Shown: positions 25,026 through 34,214 of the stretch, piece by piece | Numbering within the stretch: position 1 is the first letter of the stretch | Layout: each line of letters starts with the position of its first letter | Origin: Mesorhizobium liriopis | Lineage (GTDB): Bacteria > Pseudomonadota > Alphaproteobacteria > Rhizobiales > Rhizobiaceae | Length of the DNA stretch: 64,000 bases | Reading direction: 5' to 3' | Assembly (NCBI RefSeq): GCF_024053505.1 | Contig: NZ_JAMXQS010000003.1 | Location: forward strand, 248,001 to 312,000 | The notes under the pieces: generated by a model | The model's input: the letters and a program-made list of their open reading frames with translations, nothing else | Told to the model about the DNA's origin: nothing | Databases searched by the model: none | Program-made: the position numbers and the translations under genes

Positions 25026-26192
25026 TCAAGCCGCCTCGTGGAGATGAGAAACAGCCCGCCACTCGGCGCGCACATCCGCGTCGGCTTCCGTGCTCAAACG
25101 CTCGCTGCGGAGTGCTGCGAACTGGTGGGGCGGAAGAAGCCGGGAGAGAGCCCAGACGGCCGCGCCACGCACCAGCGGCGACGGATCATCGAGCAGCGCG
25201 AGACAGGGCGCGATCAGGCTCCCCTCGCCTGAGTTTCCCGCAGCAGTCAGAACATTGCGCAAAAACCGGTCGCGGCCGATGCGCTTGACGGGCGAGCCCG
25301 AGAAGCGCTGGCGAAATGCGGGGTCGTCCATGCCGAGGAACTCGGCCAAAGGCGGCGAGACGAGATCGGCGCGGGCCTGCAGCTTTGCTTCCGACGCTGT
25401 TTTCGCGAACTTGTTCCATGGGCAGGCGGCGAGGCAGTCGTCGCAGCCATAAACGCGGTTGCCGATGCTCTCGCGGAATTCGTGCGGGATCGGACCCTTG
25501 TTCTCGATGGTGAGATAGGAAATGCAGCGGCGCGCGTCGATCTGAAAGGGCGCGGGGAACGCGTTTGTCGGGCAGGCATCGAGGCAAGCACGGCAGGAGC
25601 CGCAGCTGCCGCCGGTGGGTCCGTCGAAAGGCAATTCGGCATCGGTGAAGATCGTGCCGAGAAAAAGCCACGAGCCATACTCGCGGCTCACCAGATTGGT
25701 GTGCTTGCCCTGCCAGCCGAGCCCGGCATTCTCGGCCAGGGGCTTTTCCATGACGGGCGCGGTGTCCACGAATACCTTCACGTCGCAACTGCCCTTGGAC
25801 GCGAGCTTGCCGGCCACGGTCTTGAGCCGCCCCTTGATCAGCTCGTGATAGTCGCGATTGCGGGCATAGACCGAGATGTTGGCATGGTCTTTCAGTGCCA
25901 GACCCTCGCGCGGGTCGATAGCGGGGCCATAATTCAGCCCCAGCACGATCACCGAGCGCACTTCCGGCCACAACCCTTTCGGATGGCCGCGCCGGGCGAG
26001 TGTTTCGCGCATCCATTCCATCGAGCCGTGGCGCTCGTGGCCCACGAATTCGGCGAGCCGCCCGGCCGCCAGCGGCACACCGTCGGGGTCGGCTATCGCG
26101 ACGCAATCGAAGCCCGCGAGACGGGCCTCGCGGGTCACGAGTTCCTTCAGCTTGATGGGGCTTGGGCGCCCCTCAGAAGTCGAGATTCGCAT
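25026..26192 (-). CDS. queG: Epoxyqueuosine reductase
   Basis: Cobalamin- and Fe-S-dependent enzyme that reduces epoxyqueuosine to queuosine in the tRNA wobble base; 388 residues. Two 4Fe-4S motifs are clear: CGSCRACLDACPTNAF and CDDCLAACPWNKF. The N-terminal catalytic/cobalamin domain shows YHELIKGRLKTVAG, VDTAPVMEKPLAENAGLGW and a C-terminal HEAT-like stretch (LVRGAAVWALSRL). The start overlaps the glutathione transferase gene by 20 nt, and the epimerase-like gene follows at once, giving a three-gene run. Confidence 0.95.
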   Translation of the reverse strand: MRISTSEGRPSPIKLKELVTREARLAGFDCVAIADPDGVPLAAGRLAEFVGHERHGSMEWMRETLARRGHPKGLWPEVRSVIVLGLNYGPAIDPREGLALKDHANISVYARNRDYHELIKGRLKTVAGKLASKGSCDVKVFVDTAPVMEKPLAENAGLGWQGKHTNLVSREYGSWLFLGTIFTDAELPFDGPTGGSCGSCRACLDACPTNAFPAPFQIDARRCISYLTIENKGPIPHEFRESIGNRVYGCDDCLAACPWNKFAKTASEAKLQARADLVSPPLAEFLGMDDPAFRQRFSGSPVKRIGRDRFLRNVLTAAGNSGEGSLIAPCLALLDDPSPLVRGAAVWALSRLLPPHQFAALRSERLSTEADADVRAEWRAVSHLHEAA

Positions 26193-26862
26193 AATGGGCC
26201 GAAGGGGCCAGCCCCCGTACGCGGTCGCTCAGGAGCGAGCGGAAGGCGGGGCGCGATTTCAGTTTCTGGTACCAGTCATGGGCGGCCGCATAGTCGCGCC
26301 ACGGGATTTCGCCGAGATAGTCGAGTACGGAGAGCGTGGCGGCGGCGGCAAGATCCGCATAGGTCAACCGCGTGCCGGCCAGCCAGTTCCGCGTGCCTGC
26401 GAGCCAGTTCACATATTTGAGGTGCTGGCGAATATTGGCGCGCGCGGCGCGGATGGCCGCCGCATCGGGCGCGCCGCCATTGCCGTTTTCCATATAGGGC
26501 TTCAACACGCGCTCGCGCACGAGATGGCGCGTCACTTCGCTCTCGGTCTTATCGAGGAACCAGTCCATCAGCCGCCTGATCTCGGCGCGGTCGAGCGGGT
26601 CTTCGGCGAGCAAACGACGGTCACGTTTCAAAACGCCGCGCGTCTCGTCGAGATATTCGGCGATCACGTTCGCGCCCACCACCGGTACGTCGCCCTCGGC
26701 CAGAAGCACCGGCACGGTTCCTGCCATGTTGAGCGAAAGGAATTCCTTGCGCCGCATCCACGGACGCTCCTCGATCAGCGCCAACTCCTCGCCATACTCG
26801 CCAAAGGCCAGACGCACGAAACGGCAGGGAGCGAAGAGCGGATAATGAAAAAGCGTCAGCAT
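26173..26862 (-). CDS. Glutathione S-transferase family protein
   Basis: 229-residue protein with an N-terminal thioredoxin-like domain (LTLFHYPLFAPCRFVRLAFGEYG, then the cis-Pro segment AGTVPVLLAEG and the glutathione-site VGANVIAEYLDE). A helical C-terminal domain (from about residue 95) has WLAGTRLTYADLAAAATLSVLDY. The repeated NWLAGTR (two adjacent copies) is a small internal duplication. It heads the run that continues to queG. Substrate unknown. Confidence 0.9.
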   Translation of the reverse strand: MLTLFHYPLFAPCRFVRLAFGEYGEELALIEERPWMRRKEFLSLNMAGTVPVLLAEGDVPVVGANVIAEYLDETRGVLKRDRRLLAEDPLDRAEIRRLMDWFLDKTESEVTRHLVRERVLKPYMENGNGGAPDAAAIRAARANIRQHLKYVNWLAGTRNWLAGTRLTYADLAAAATLSVLDYLGEIPWRDYAAAHDWYQKLKSRPAFRSLLSDRVRGLAPSAHYANLDF

Positions 26863-27068
26863 GGACCCTACGGGTTACTACGCCCTGCGGAGCGCGGTTT
26901 CGGCAGAAGCTAAACGGCCCCAAGGCTGAGGCAAGTCCCGTCTGACAGATCGATGATCGCCAGGCGCAGAGGTCTATAGAAGCGTCACGCGCCCGTGACA
27001 AGCGAAGCCAAAGCTGGCAGAGGCGAGAGCCGGGAGGCTTCTCTTCAGCCACATGGGATGAAGGAATC

Positions 27069-27875
27069 ATGGACGTCCATACATTTCTCGAAGCGCTCCT
27101 GCTCGGCCTCGTGGAAGGCCTGACGGAGTTCATTCCGGTTTCCTCGACCGGCCACCTGCTCCTGATCGGCCACTTCATCGGGTTCCAATCGACGGGGCGC
27201 GTATTCGAGGTTCTGATCCAGCTCGGCGCGATCCTCGCGATCCTGTCGGTCTATGCCAAGAAGCTCTGGTACATCCTCACCGACCTGCCCTCGGACCCGC
27301 CGACGCGCCGCTTCGTGGTGGGCATCATTGCGGCTTTTCTGCCGGCCGCCATCATCGGCGCGCTTGCGCACGACTTCATCAAGACGGTCTTGTTCGAAAC
27401 GCCGGTGCTGATCTGCATCACGTTGATCCTGGGCGGCGTCGTGCTGTTCTTCGCCGACCGACTGGCGGTCAATCCGCGCTACACGAATATCGGGCAGATT
27501 CCGCTGCCGGTCGCGGTCGGCATCGGCTTCTTCCAGTGCCTGGCCATGATCCCCGGCACGTCGCGCTCGGGCTCGACCATTGTCGGCGCGCTTCTGCTCG
27601 GCGTCGACAAGCGTTCGGCGGCCGAGTTCTCGTTCTTTCTGGCGATGCCGACCATGGTGGGCGCGTTCACGCTGGATCTCGTGAAGAACCGCGACCTGCT
27701 GACATCATCGGATGTCGCCGTGATCGCGGTAGGCTTCGTGGCCGCCTTCCTGGCGGCACTGCTCGTGGTGCGCTCGCTGCTCGATTTCGTGTCGAAGCGC
27801 GGCTACGGCATCTTCGCCTGGTGGCGCATCATCGTCGGCACGCTCGGCCTGATCGGCTTGGCGGTGTGGGGCTGA
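27069..27875 (+). CDS. uppP: Undecaprenyl-diphosphatase (bacitracin resistance protein family)
   Basis: Membrane phosphatase that recycles undecaprenyl pyrophosphate for cell-wall synthesis; 268 residues with about eight hydrophobic helices. The two family signatures are present: [20 protein letters not shown] near the N-terminus, with the catalytic Glu-rich loop, and [19 protein letters not shown] with the conserved Arg and Ser. It is transcribed alone and followed by a strong terminator hairpin. The 205-nt region upstream is the probable promoter region for this gene and the divergent GST gene. Confidence 0.95.
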   Translation: MDVHTFLEALLLGLVEGLTEFIPVSSTGHLLLIGHFIGFQSTGRVFEVLIQLGAILAILSVYAKKLWYILTDLPSDPPTRRFVVGIIAAFLPAAIIGALAHDFIKTVLFETPVLICITLILGGVVLFFADRLAVNPRYTNIGQIPLPVAVGIGFFQCLAMIPGTSRSGSTIVGALLLGVDKRSAAEFSFFLAMPTMVGAFTLDLVKNRDLLTSSDVAVIAVGFVAAFLAALLVVRSLLDFVSKRGYGIFAWWRIIVGTLGLIGLAVWG

Positions 27876-27881
27876 TATCCA

Positions 27882-27904
27882 GCTGGAGCGTTTCCCGCTC
27901 CAGC
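27882..27904 (+). terminator. Terminator hairpin after uppP
   Basis: Perfect 9-bp stem GCTGGAGCG / CGCTCCAGC with a 5-nt loop, 7 nt after the uppP stop, followed by CTATTT. It lies between convergent uppP and the NDUFA9-like gene and could serve both. Confidence 0.75.
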
Positions 27905-27960
27905 CTATTTCCTGTCGCAATCCCGGGCGCAAACCGGTTCGCCCTCTTGCCGGGATTGAT

Positions 27961-28944
27961 TCAGTTCCGCGCGAAGGCCCGCTTGGTGGCGAACTGGCCG
28001 GTTTCGCGGAAGCGCCAGAGATAGGACGGCAGGATGGCTTCGAGCGAATCCGGCTCGATGCCCATACCGGCAAGCGTGCGGCCTTCGCCTTCGGCCGCGC
28101 TCGATACCACATTGTCGGAGCGCAGCAGCTCGACCTGATCGCTGGTGAGAAGCGGCTTGGGCAGAAGCCCGAGCACCTTGCCCTGGATTTCGGCCACCGG
28201 CCACGGCACAGACACCAGCAGGCGCTTGCGGTCGATGACCTTCAGCATCCGCTCCATCAGTTCTCGGAAGGAAAGCACTTCCGGGCCGCCGAGTTCGTAA
28301 ACGGCACCGCTCGACAATGCGCCATCGCCTGCGCGCGCCACGGCCTCGGCGACATCTCCCACATAGACCGGCTGATAGCGGGTGTGGCCGCCACCGATCA
28401 GCGGGAGTGCGGGCGAAAAGCGGGCCATGTCGGCGAAGCGGTTGAAGAACTGGTCCTCGGGGCCGAACACGATGGACGGACGCAGGATCACCGCATCGGG
28501 GTGCGAACCCAGCACCGCGCGCTCGCCCTCGGCCTTGGTGCGGGCATAGTCGGACTTGGAAGCCAAATCCGCGCCGATGGCCGAAAGGTGGACGAGCTTC
28601 GCGCCGACCTTGGCAGCAGCTTCCGCCACGTTCTTCGCGCCCTGGTGGTGGATGCCATCGAACGTCGCCCGGCCACTCTCATAGAGAATGCCGACGAGGT
28701 TGACGACGAGATCGGCCCCTTCCACCGCGCGCTCGATGGAGGCCGGCAGCGTCACGCTCGCCTGGAAGGGTGCGATCTGGGACATGTTGCCGATCGGCTG
28801 AAGGTGCATCGGCATGCCCGGCGAGCGGGTGACCGCGCGGATGCGCCAGCCGCGCTTGGCAAGCGCGCGCACCACGTGTCGCCCGAGAAAGCCCGAGGCG
28901 CCGAACACGACAGCGAATTTCGGGGTTTCGGTGATGGTCGTCAT
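27961..28944 (-). CDS. Complex I NDUFA9-subunit-like, NAD(P)-binding protein
   Basis: 327-residue atypical SDR. The NAD motif VVFGASGFLGRHVVRALAKRGW, LVNLVGILYESGR, LVHLSAIGADLASKSDYARTK (Ser and Tyr-x3-Lys-like) and LRPSIVFGPEDQFFNRFADM are the hallmarks of the NDUFA9 family. Alphaproteobacteria carry this gene as the homologue of the mitochondrial complex I accessory subunit. ATG 28944 is used because homology starts at the Rossmann motif; upstream open sequence to 29094 shows none. It stands alone between uppP and the amino-acid importer. Confidence 0.9.
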   Translation of the reverse strand: MTTITETPKFAVVFGASGFLGRHVVRALAKRGWRIRAVTRSPGMPMHLQPIGNMSQIAPFQASVTLPASIERAVEGADLVVNLVGILYESGRATFDGIHHQGAKNVAEAAAKVGAKLVHLSAIGADLASKSDYARTKAEGERAVLGSHPDAVILRPSIVFGPEDQFFNRFADMARFSPALPLIGGGHTRYQPVYVGDVAEAVARAGDGALSSGAVYELGGPEVLSFRELMERMLKVIDRKRLLVSVPWPVAEIQGKVLGLLPKPLLTSDQVELLRSDNVVSSAAEGEGRTLAGMGIEPDSLEAILPSYLWRFRETGQFATKRAFARN

Positions 28945-29097
28945 GGCTGGGCTCCAACAAGCCGGGCGTTTCGTTTCCGGCGCGAAGCCGGGCTCTGATC
29001 TTTCCGGCGTTCTAGCGCAGCGCGCGCCGGAGTCTACCGCTTTGGTGCCGCAGGGCGAAAGGCGGCCCGGCATTTCGCCGAAGCAGGAAAGCAAAGC

Positions 29098-29949
29098 TCA
29101 TCCCACCCGTGTCGGGATGCGCCTTTCCCAGCGGCGGAAAACAAGCACGAGCAGGCCTGCGATGATCGCGTAGACGGCAGCCACCAGAAGCAGCGGCTCG
29201 TAGATCACATAGGTCTCGCGCTGCACGCGGGCGGCGGCCGCATAGAGGTCGACCACGGTGATGGTGGCCACCAGTGGCGTTGCTTTCAGTTGAAGCACGG
29301 TTTCGCCCGCGAGCGTCGGCAGCGCGCGGTGGATGGCCTGGGGCAGCCAGATGCGGCGAAAGGCGGTCCAGCGGCGCATGCCGAAGGCGCGTGCGGCCTC
29401 GAGCTGCCCGCGCGGCGTGCCGGCAAAAGCCCCGCGCATCACCTCGCCCTCGTAAGCCGCAAAGGAGAAGGTCAGCGCCACGATCGCGTAGGGCCATGCC
29501 TGACGCAGATACGGCCAGAGTTCGGATTGCCTGATCCAAGGATATTGTGGAAAGAGCGAGCCCAGACCGTAATAGAGAAGCCAGAGCTGGAGCAGCAGCG
29601 GCGTGCCCCGGATCACGGTGCAGAAAACGCGCGCGGGCGTGGCCAGCCACCATGGCCCGGCGGCCTGCGCCAAACCCAAGGGCACCGCGAGCGTGAAGCC
29701 GAGCGCGACAGTGAGCGCCAGCACCCAGATCGTGCGCCACAGCCCTTGGACGAGAAGTGTCTGGTATTGCGGAATCCAGTCCCAACGAAGGGCAGTTACC
29801 GCATAGGCGACGAGGGCGAGACCGAGGAGTGCCAGCACGACGCGATGCGGCTGCAGCCAAGCCGAAAGTTTCGTTTCCGCGACATGTGTGGAAACGGTTT
29901 GCGGCGAACCGATGAGACCGAGATTATCGGGGGCGTCGCGCTCGCTCAT
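29098..29949 (-). CDS. Polar amino-acid ABC transporter permease (HisM/ArtM type)
   Basis: 283-residue inner-membrane permease of the PAAT (His/Glu/Gln/Arg/opine) family. The first ~35 residues are a polar cytoplasmic extension. About five helices follow, with PARVFCTVIRGTPLLLQLWLLYYG and the EAA loop GQLEAARAFGMRRWTAFRRI. ATG 29949 overlaps the stop of the upstream permease gene (ATGA), so the two are translationally coupled and probably form a heterodimer. It is the last gene of the importer operon. Confidence 0.88.
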   Translation of the reverse strand: MSERDAPDNLGLIGSPQTVSTHVAETKLSAWLQPHRVVLALLGLALVAYAVTALRWDWIPQYQTLLVQGLWRTIWVLALTVALGFTLAVPLGLAQAAGPWWLATPARVFCTVIRGTPLLLQLWLLYYGLGSLFPQYPWIRQSELWPYLRQAWPYAIVALTFSFAAYEGEVMRGAFAGTPRGQLEAARAFGMRRWTAFRRIWLPQAIHRALPTLAGETVLQLKATPLVATITVVDLYAAAARVQRETYVIYEPLLLVAAVYAIIAGLLVLVFRRWERRIPTRVG

Positions 29950-30566
29950 GCGGCCTCCCGTATCGGAGGCAGGCCGCGCCGGGCCCAGCTTTCCAGTCTG
30001 CCGAGGAAGACGCCGGAAACCAGCGTGACAGCAAGGTAGATGATCATCGCCGCCGTGAAGAAGGTGAGATAGGCCTTGGTCGCCCCCGCCCCCTGGCGGG
30101 TGGTCAGCGTCAGCTCGTTGAACCCGACGACCGCGAGCAGTGCCGTATCCTTGGTGGCGATGAGCCAGAGATTGGCGAGGCCGGGAATGGCGAAAGGCAG
30201 CATGGCGCGCAGCGTGATGCGGCGCAAAAGCGTCCATGGGCTCATGCCATAGGCGCGGCCGGCCTCGATCTGCCCCTGCGGCACGGCGAGGATCGCGCCG
30301 CGCAGAACTTCCGTCGCATAGGCGCCCTGCACCACGCCGAGCACGAGAATGCCGGCGGCGAGGCCCGAAATGTCGAGCGGGCCATAGCCCAGCGCGGCGG
30401 CGGCACGGTTCACGAGATCGGTCCCCGCATAATAAAGCAGGAGGATCAGGATCAGTTCGGGGATCGCGCGGACGAGCGTGGTGTAAAGTTCGAGCAGGTC
30501 CCGCACCATCGGCCCGCCATAAAGCTTCCCCGTCGCTCCCAGCGTGCCGAGCCCCAAGCCGATCAC
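29946..30566 (-). CDS. Polar amino-acid ABC transporter permease (HisQ type); true start probably upstream and non-canonical
   Basis: PAAT-family permease. LVRAIPELILILLLYYAG and the EAA loop GQIEAGRAYGMSPWTLLRRI are clear. The coordinates start at the first in-frame standard start codon (GTG 30566). That start would cut through the first membrane helix. The same frame stays open to 30716 and encodes LLALSPPGWGGNLLRALLSS just before it, which looks like a normal HisQ N-terminus. No ATG, GTG or TTG exists in 30567-30716; CTG (30707) or ATC (30695) are the only near-cognate options seen. Either a rare start, a start-codon mutation or a sequence error is involved. It overlaps the next permease by 4 nt. 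Confidence 0.8.
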   Translation of the reverse strand: MIGLGLGTLGATGKLYGGPMVRDLLELYTTLVRAIPELILILLLYYAGTDLVNRAAAALGYGPLDISGLAAGILVLGVVQGAYATEVLRGAILAVPQGQIEAGRAYGMSPWTLLRRITLRAMLPFAIPGLANLWLIATKDTALLAVVGFNELTLTTRQGAGATKAYLTFFTAAMIIYLAVTLVSGVFLGRLESWARRGLPPIREAA

Positions 30567-30754
30567 AAAGGCACCAGCGGCAATCTCCAGCGAGGACAGA
30601 AGCGCGCGCAGGAGATTGCCGCCCCAGCCGGGCGGGGAAAGTGCCAGCAGGTCGAGCGTGCCGAGCTGCAGGAAAGGGGCGAGGGTCGGAGTGATGGGAA
30701 AGCCCAGGCGTTGGGTTCAGCTGCGTCGTGTCGAAAACGCCCTTTCCCGTATCT

Positions 30755-31549
30755 TCAGTTCGCCTGCGTTTCCTCGCCATAGATGTCGAAGGAGAAATAC
30801 TTCTTCGAGAACTCGTCATACTTGCCGCTGGCCCGCACGGCCTTGATGGCGGCGTTCAGTCTTTCGCGAAGGGCCGTATCTTCCTTGCGCAGGCCGATGC
30901 CGACGCCGGGTCCGAGCACTTCGACATCGGGCGCGACATTGCCCTCGAGCTTGCAGCAGTCCTTGCCCTGTTCGGACTGCAGAAATGCGTCGAGCGCGAT
31001 GGAGTCGGCCTGCACCGCATCGACACGGCCGGCGGCGAGGTCCTGATTGGCCTCGTCCTGCGTTTGATATTCCTTGATCTCGGCGGCTTCCGTGAAGTGC
31101 TTCTTGGCGTAGGCCGCATGCACCGTGGACACCTGCACGCCGATCACCTTGCCCGCGAGCCCTTCGGGCGTCGCCTCGAAGGTCTCGCTTTTGGGGCCGA
31201 TGATGGCGGTCGGGGTGTTGTAGTACTTGTCGGTGAAGGCGATGGTCTTTTCGCGTTCGGGCGTGATCGACATGGAGCCGATGATCAGGTCGATCTTCTT
31301 GGAAGTGAGCGCAGGGATGATGCCGTCCCAGGCAACCGGCGTCACCACGCAATCGAGCTTGGCTTCGGCGCAGATCGCATCCTTGAAATCGACCTCCCAG
31401 CCGACCCATTTGCCGGATGCATCAGGCGAGGTGAAGGGCGGATAGGGCTCGGCGGCGAAGCCCACGCGCACGGTTTCGGCTTGTGCCGCGCCGGCAGCTG
31501 CCATCAGTGCGAGACCGGCGGCTGCGATGGTGTTGGTCCAGTTTTTCAT
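30755..31549 (-). CDS. Polar/basic amino-acid ABC transporter substrate-binding protein (HisJ/ArgT-like)
   Basis: 264-residue periplasmic binding protein. The signal peptide runs to about residue 24 (cleavage near AQA), and the mature protein begins ETVRVGFAAEPYPPFTSPD. The SBP_bac_3 family motif WVGWEVDFKDAICAEAKLDC, DGIIPALTSKKIDLIIGSMS and ITPEREKTIAFTDKYY are present. A Cys pair (residues 63 and 66 region) and another in GKDCCKLEG resemble the lysine/arginine/ornithine-binding group. It is preceded by the ATPase gene and followed by both permeases. Opines, arginine or histidine are possible ligands. Confidence 0.88.
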   Translation of the reverse strand: MKNWTNTIAAAGLALMAAAGAAQAETVRVGFAAEPYPPFTSPDASGKWVGWEVDFKDAICAEAKLDCVVTPVAWDGIIPALTSKKIDLIIGSMSITPEREKTIAFTDKYYNTPTAIIGPKSETFEATPEGLAGKVIGVQVSTVHAAYAKKHFTEAAEIKEYQTQDEANQDLAAGRVDAVQADSIALDAFLQSEQGKDCCKLEGNVAPDVEVLGPGVGIGLRKEDTALRERLNAAIKAVRASGKYDEFSKKYFSFDIYGEETQAN

Positions 31550-31579
31550 TTTTTGGTTCCCCTGCTGGTTTTTATGGTT

Positions 31580-32389
31580 TCAGCCGACTGTGCGGATGAA
31601 CTGTTTGAGGCGCTCCGAGCGCGGATTGCCGAACACGGCTTCCGGCGGTCCCTGCTCCTCGATCTGTCCGTTGTGAAGAAAGACCACATGGCTCGCGACC
31701 CCGCGAGCGAACTTCATCTCGTGGGTAACGAGCACCATGGTGCGCCCTTCCCGCGCGAGATCGGCGATCACGCGCAGGACTTCGCCGACGAGTTCGGGAT
31801 CGAGCGCAGATGTGGGCTCGTCGAACAGCATCACGCGAGGCTGGATGGCGAGCGCCCGCGCAATCGCACCGCGCTGCTGTTGGCCGCCCGAAAGGAAGGC
31901 CGGATAGGTATCGCGCTTTTCAGAAAGCCCCACGCGCAGCAACAAGGCCTCGGCGGTCCGCACCGCCTCGTCGCGCTTCACGCCCAGCACATGGACGGGC
32001 ACCTCGATGACGTTTTCCAGAAGTGTCAGATGGCTCCACAGATTGAAGCTCTGGAACACCATGCCGAGCCTGGAGCGGATGCGCTCGATCTGGCGTCGGT
32101 CGGCGGGCGCCGCACCCCCGCGCCCATCGGGCTTCAGCCTGATCTCTTCGCCATTGACGCGGATCAGGCCGCTGGTCGGGTTTTCCAGACAGTTGATGCA
32201 GCGCAGAAGCGTGGACTTGCCCGAGCCCGAGCCGCCGATGATCGCCACCACCTCGCCATCCCGCGCGGACAGCGAAACGCCTTTCAAAACGTGGAGTTCG
32301 CCAAAGCGCTTGTGCAGGTTTTCGACATGGATGGCTTCGGCAGCCCCTGCGGTTGGCTCGAAGGATGCGGAAGCCATCGCCTCGCTCAT
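31580..32389 (-). CDS. Polar amino-acid ABC transporter ATP-binding protein (HisP type)
   Basis: 269-residue ATPase. Motifs are GGSGSGKSTLLRCINCLENP (Walker A), the HisP-type LRCINxLE helix, LSGGQQQRGAIARALA, VMLFDEPTSALDPELV and the switch His in VLVTHEMKFARGVA. LSGGQQQR is followed by Gly where Val is usual, a minor difference. It is the first gene of the importer operon, 30 nt before the binding-protein gene, and diverges from the ThDP decarboxylase gene. Confidence 0.92.
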   Translation of the reverse strand: MSEAMASASFEPTAGAAEAIHVENLHKRFGELHVLKGVSLSARDGEVVAIIGGSGSGKSTLLRCINCLENPTSGLIRVNGEEIRLKPDGRGGAAPADRRQIERIRSRLGMVFQSFNLWSHLTLLENVIEVPVHVLGVKRDEAVRTAEALLLRVGLSEKRDTYPAFLSGGQQQRGAIARALAIQPRVMLFDEPTSALDPELVGEVLRVIADLAREGRTMVLVTHEMKFARGVASHVVFLHNGQIEEQGPPEAVFGNPRSERLKQFIRTVG

Positions 32390-32584
32390 CGAGTGGCTTC
32401 TTCAAAGAGCGAGCAATGGGCTCGGTGCATGGCATCCTTTGGCGGTGCAGGCCTTCTGCCAAGGAAGATGAACCGTCTTTCACGCCGCCGTCAACCGCAC
32501 GTTTCTGGCATAATCCACAAGACTTGCGACTTCCGTAGGCAGCTGCTTGAAATTGGGCAGGCCTTTTCAGACCGGGACTCCGTC

Positions 32585-34171
32585 ATGCCAAACGCCCTGC
32601 CCACTTTGGGCGAAGCCTTGATCACGCTTCTCGAGGCGCATGGGGTCGATCTCGTCTTCGGCATTCCCGGCGTGCATACGGTGGAGCTTTATCGCGGGCT
32701 GGCACGGTCCAAGATCCGCCACGTCACGCCCCGCCACGAGCAGGGCGCAGGTTTCATGGCCGACGGCTATGCGCGGGCAAGCGGCAAGCCGGGCGTGGCT
32801 TTCGTGATCACTGGTCCGGGGCTTCTCAACACGCTGACGGCGATGGGCCAGGCGCGCGCGGACTCGATCCCGATGCTGGTGATCTCAGGCGTGAATGCGC
32901 GCGACACGCTCGGCAAGGGCTTGGGTCATCTGCACGAAATGCCCGACCAGCGCGCGCTGACGGCGGAACTCGCCTTGCGCTCGACGCGGATCGAGACGCC
33001 TGAAGACCTGCCGGCCGCACTCGGCGAGGCCTTCCGCGTCTTCGCCTCGGAGCGGCCGGGACCGGTGCATATCGAGATCCCGACCGACGTGATGGCCTTG
33101 CCGGCCGGCGACCTCGAGCCGGTTCTGAGCAATGCAGCCAAGCCAAAGGCCGAGCCAACGCAGATCGCGCAGGCGGCGGCCCTTCTGGCCGGGGCGCGCC
33201 AGCCGTTGATCCTCGCAGGCGGCGGGGCGAAAGGTGCCGCGATGGAATTGCGCGCGCTCGCCGAAAAGCTCGATGCACCGGTGGTGCTGACCACCAATGC
33301 GCGCGGCCTTCTTCACACTCATCCGCTTCTCGTGCCTGCCGCCCCAAGCCTTTCGGTCGTGCGCGACCTGATGGCAAAGGCCGATGCCGTGCTGGCGGTC
33401 GGCACCGAGTTCGGGCCGACGGATTACGACATGTATGGCGATGGCGGGTTCAAGGTGCCAGAGAACCTCGTGCGGATCGATATCGATCGCGAGCAGCTCA
33501 AGCGCAATCCCGGACGGATCGATATCCAGGCTGATAGCGCGCAGGCTCTCGGCGCTTTGCTGGCGGGCGTTCCCAAGGTCAGCGGCGAAAACGGTGCCGA
33601 GCGCGCCAAGGCTGCCGCGCAAGCCGCACGCGCCGCGCTCTCGCCCCTGCTTGCAAGCCAGCTCGGTGCAGTGGAAGCCATTCGCGACGCACTGCCCGGC
33701 AGCATCATCGTGGGCGATTCCACGCAAACCATCTATGCGGCGAACCTGTTTTACGACCATGACCGGCCGGGCGGTTGGTTCAATGCGGCGACGGGCTTCG
33801 GCGCGCTGGGCTACGGCGCGCCGGCCGCCATCGGCGCGGCTCTGGCGCAGCCCGATGTGCCGGTGGTTTGCCTGACCGGCGATGGCGGATTGCAGTTCGT
33901 TTTGGCGGAACTCGGGGCCGCGCTCGAAGCGGAAGCGCCGGTGATCTTCGTGGTCTGGAACAATCGCGGCTATCGCGAGATCGAGACCTCGATGCGCGAT
34001 GTGGGCGTGGAGCCGGTCGGCGTGTCGCCAGTGCCACCGGATTTCACACTGATCGCCAAGGCTTACGGGATGGCGGCGGAGCGGATCGAGGGGGCGGACC
34101 AGCTGGGCGAGGCGGTGAAGCGGGCAAGGACTGTGGGCAGGGCGGCGCTGGTCGAGGTGATGGTGGCGTGA
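32585..34171 (+). CDS. Thiamine-diphosphate-dependent decarboxylase, 5-guanidino-2-oxopentanoate decarboxylase-like
   Basis: 528-residue ThDP enzyme of the acetolactate synthase/benzoylformate decarboxylase superfamily. The N-terminal domain has FGIPGVHTVELY and the catalytic Glu in RHEQGAGFMADGYARAS. The central domain has LILAGGGAKGA, and the C-terminal ThDP motif runs from GDGGLQFVLAEL to the NN of VVWNNRGYREIE. ATG 32585 is used because homology begins there, although the frame is open far upstream. It diverges from a basic amino-acid importer, which makes 2-ketoarginine decarboxylation (AruI) plausible. Other 2-keto acid substrates cannot be excluded. Confidence 0.75.
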   Translation: MPNALPTLGEALITLLEAHGVDLVFGIPGVHTVELYRGLARSKIRHVTPRHEQGAGFMADGYARASGKPGVAFVITGPGLLNTLTAMGQARADSIPMLVISGVNARDTLGKGLGHLHEMPDQRALTAELALRSTRIETPEDLPAALGEAFRVFASERPGPVHIEIPTDVMALPAGDLEPVLSNAAKPKAEPTQIAQAAALLAGARQPLILAGGGAKGAAMELRALAEKLDAPVVLTTNARGLLHTHPLLVPAAPSLSVVRDLMAKADAVLAVGTEFGPTDYDMYGDGGFKVPENLVRIDIDREQLKRNPGRIDIQADSAQALGALLAGVPKVSGENGAERAKAAAQAARAALSPLLASQLGAVEAIRDALPGSIIVGDSTQTIYAANLFYDHDRPGGWFNAATGFGALGYGAPAAIGAALAQPDVPVVCLTGDGGLQFVLAELGAALEAEAPVIFVVWNNRGYREIETSMRDVGVEPVGVSPVPPDFTLIAKAYGMAAERIEGADQLGEAVKRARTVGRAALVEVMVA

Positions 34172-34214
34172 GTTCGGGGCAGAGCCGATCGCCTGAGTTC
34201 GCGAAGCGGCCGCG

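Noticed and set aside
30728-32584. Long open plus-strand stretch in the same frame as the ThDP decarboxylase, which would make a 1147-residue protein
   Set aside because: It lies antisense to the HisJ and HisP genes, has His/Asp/Gly-rich shadow composition and no domain; homology starts at ATG 32585.
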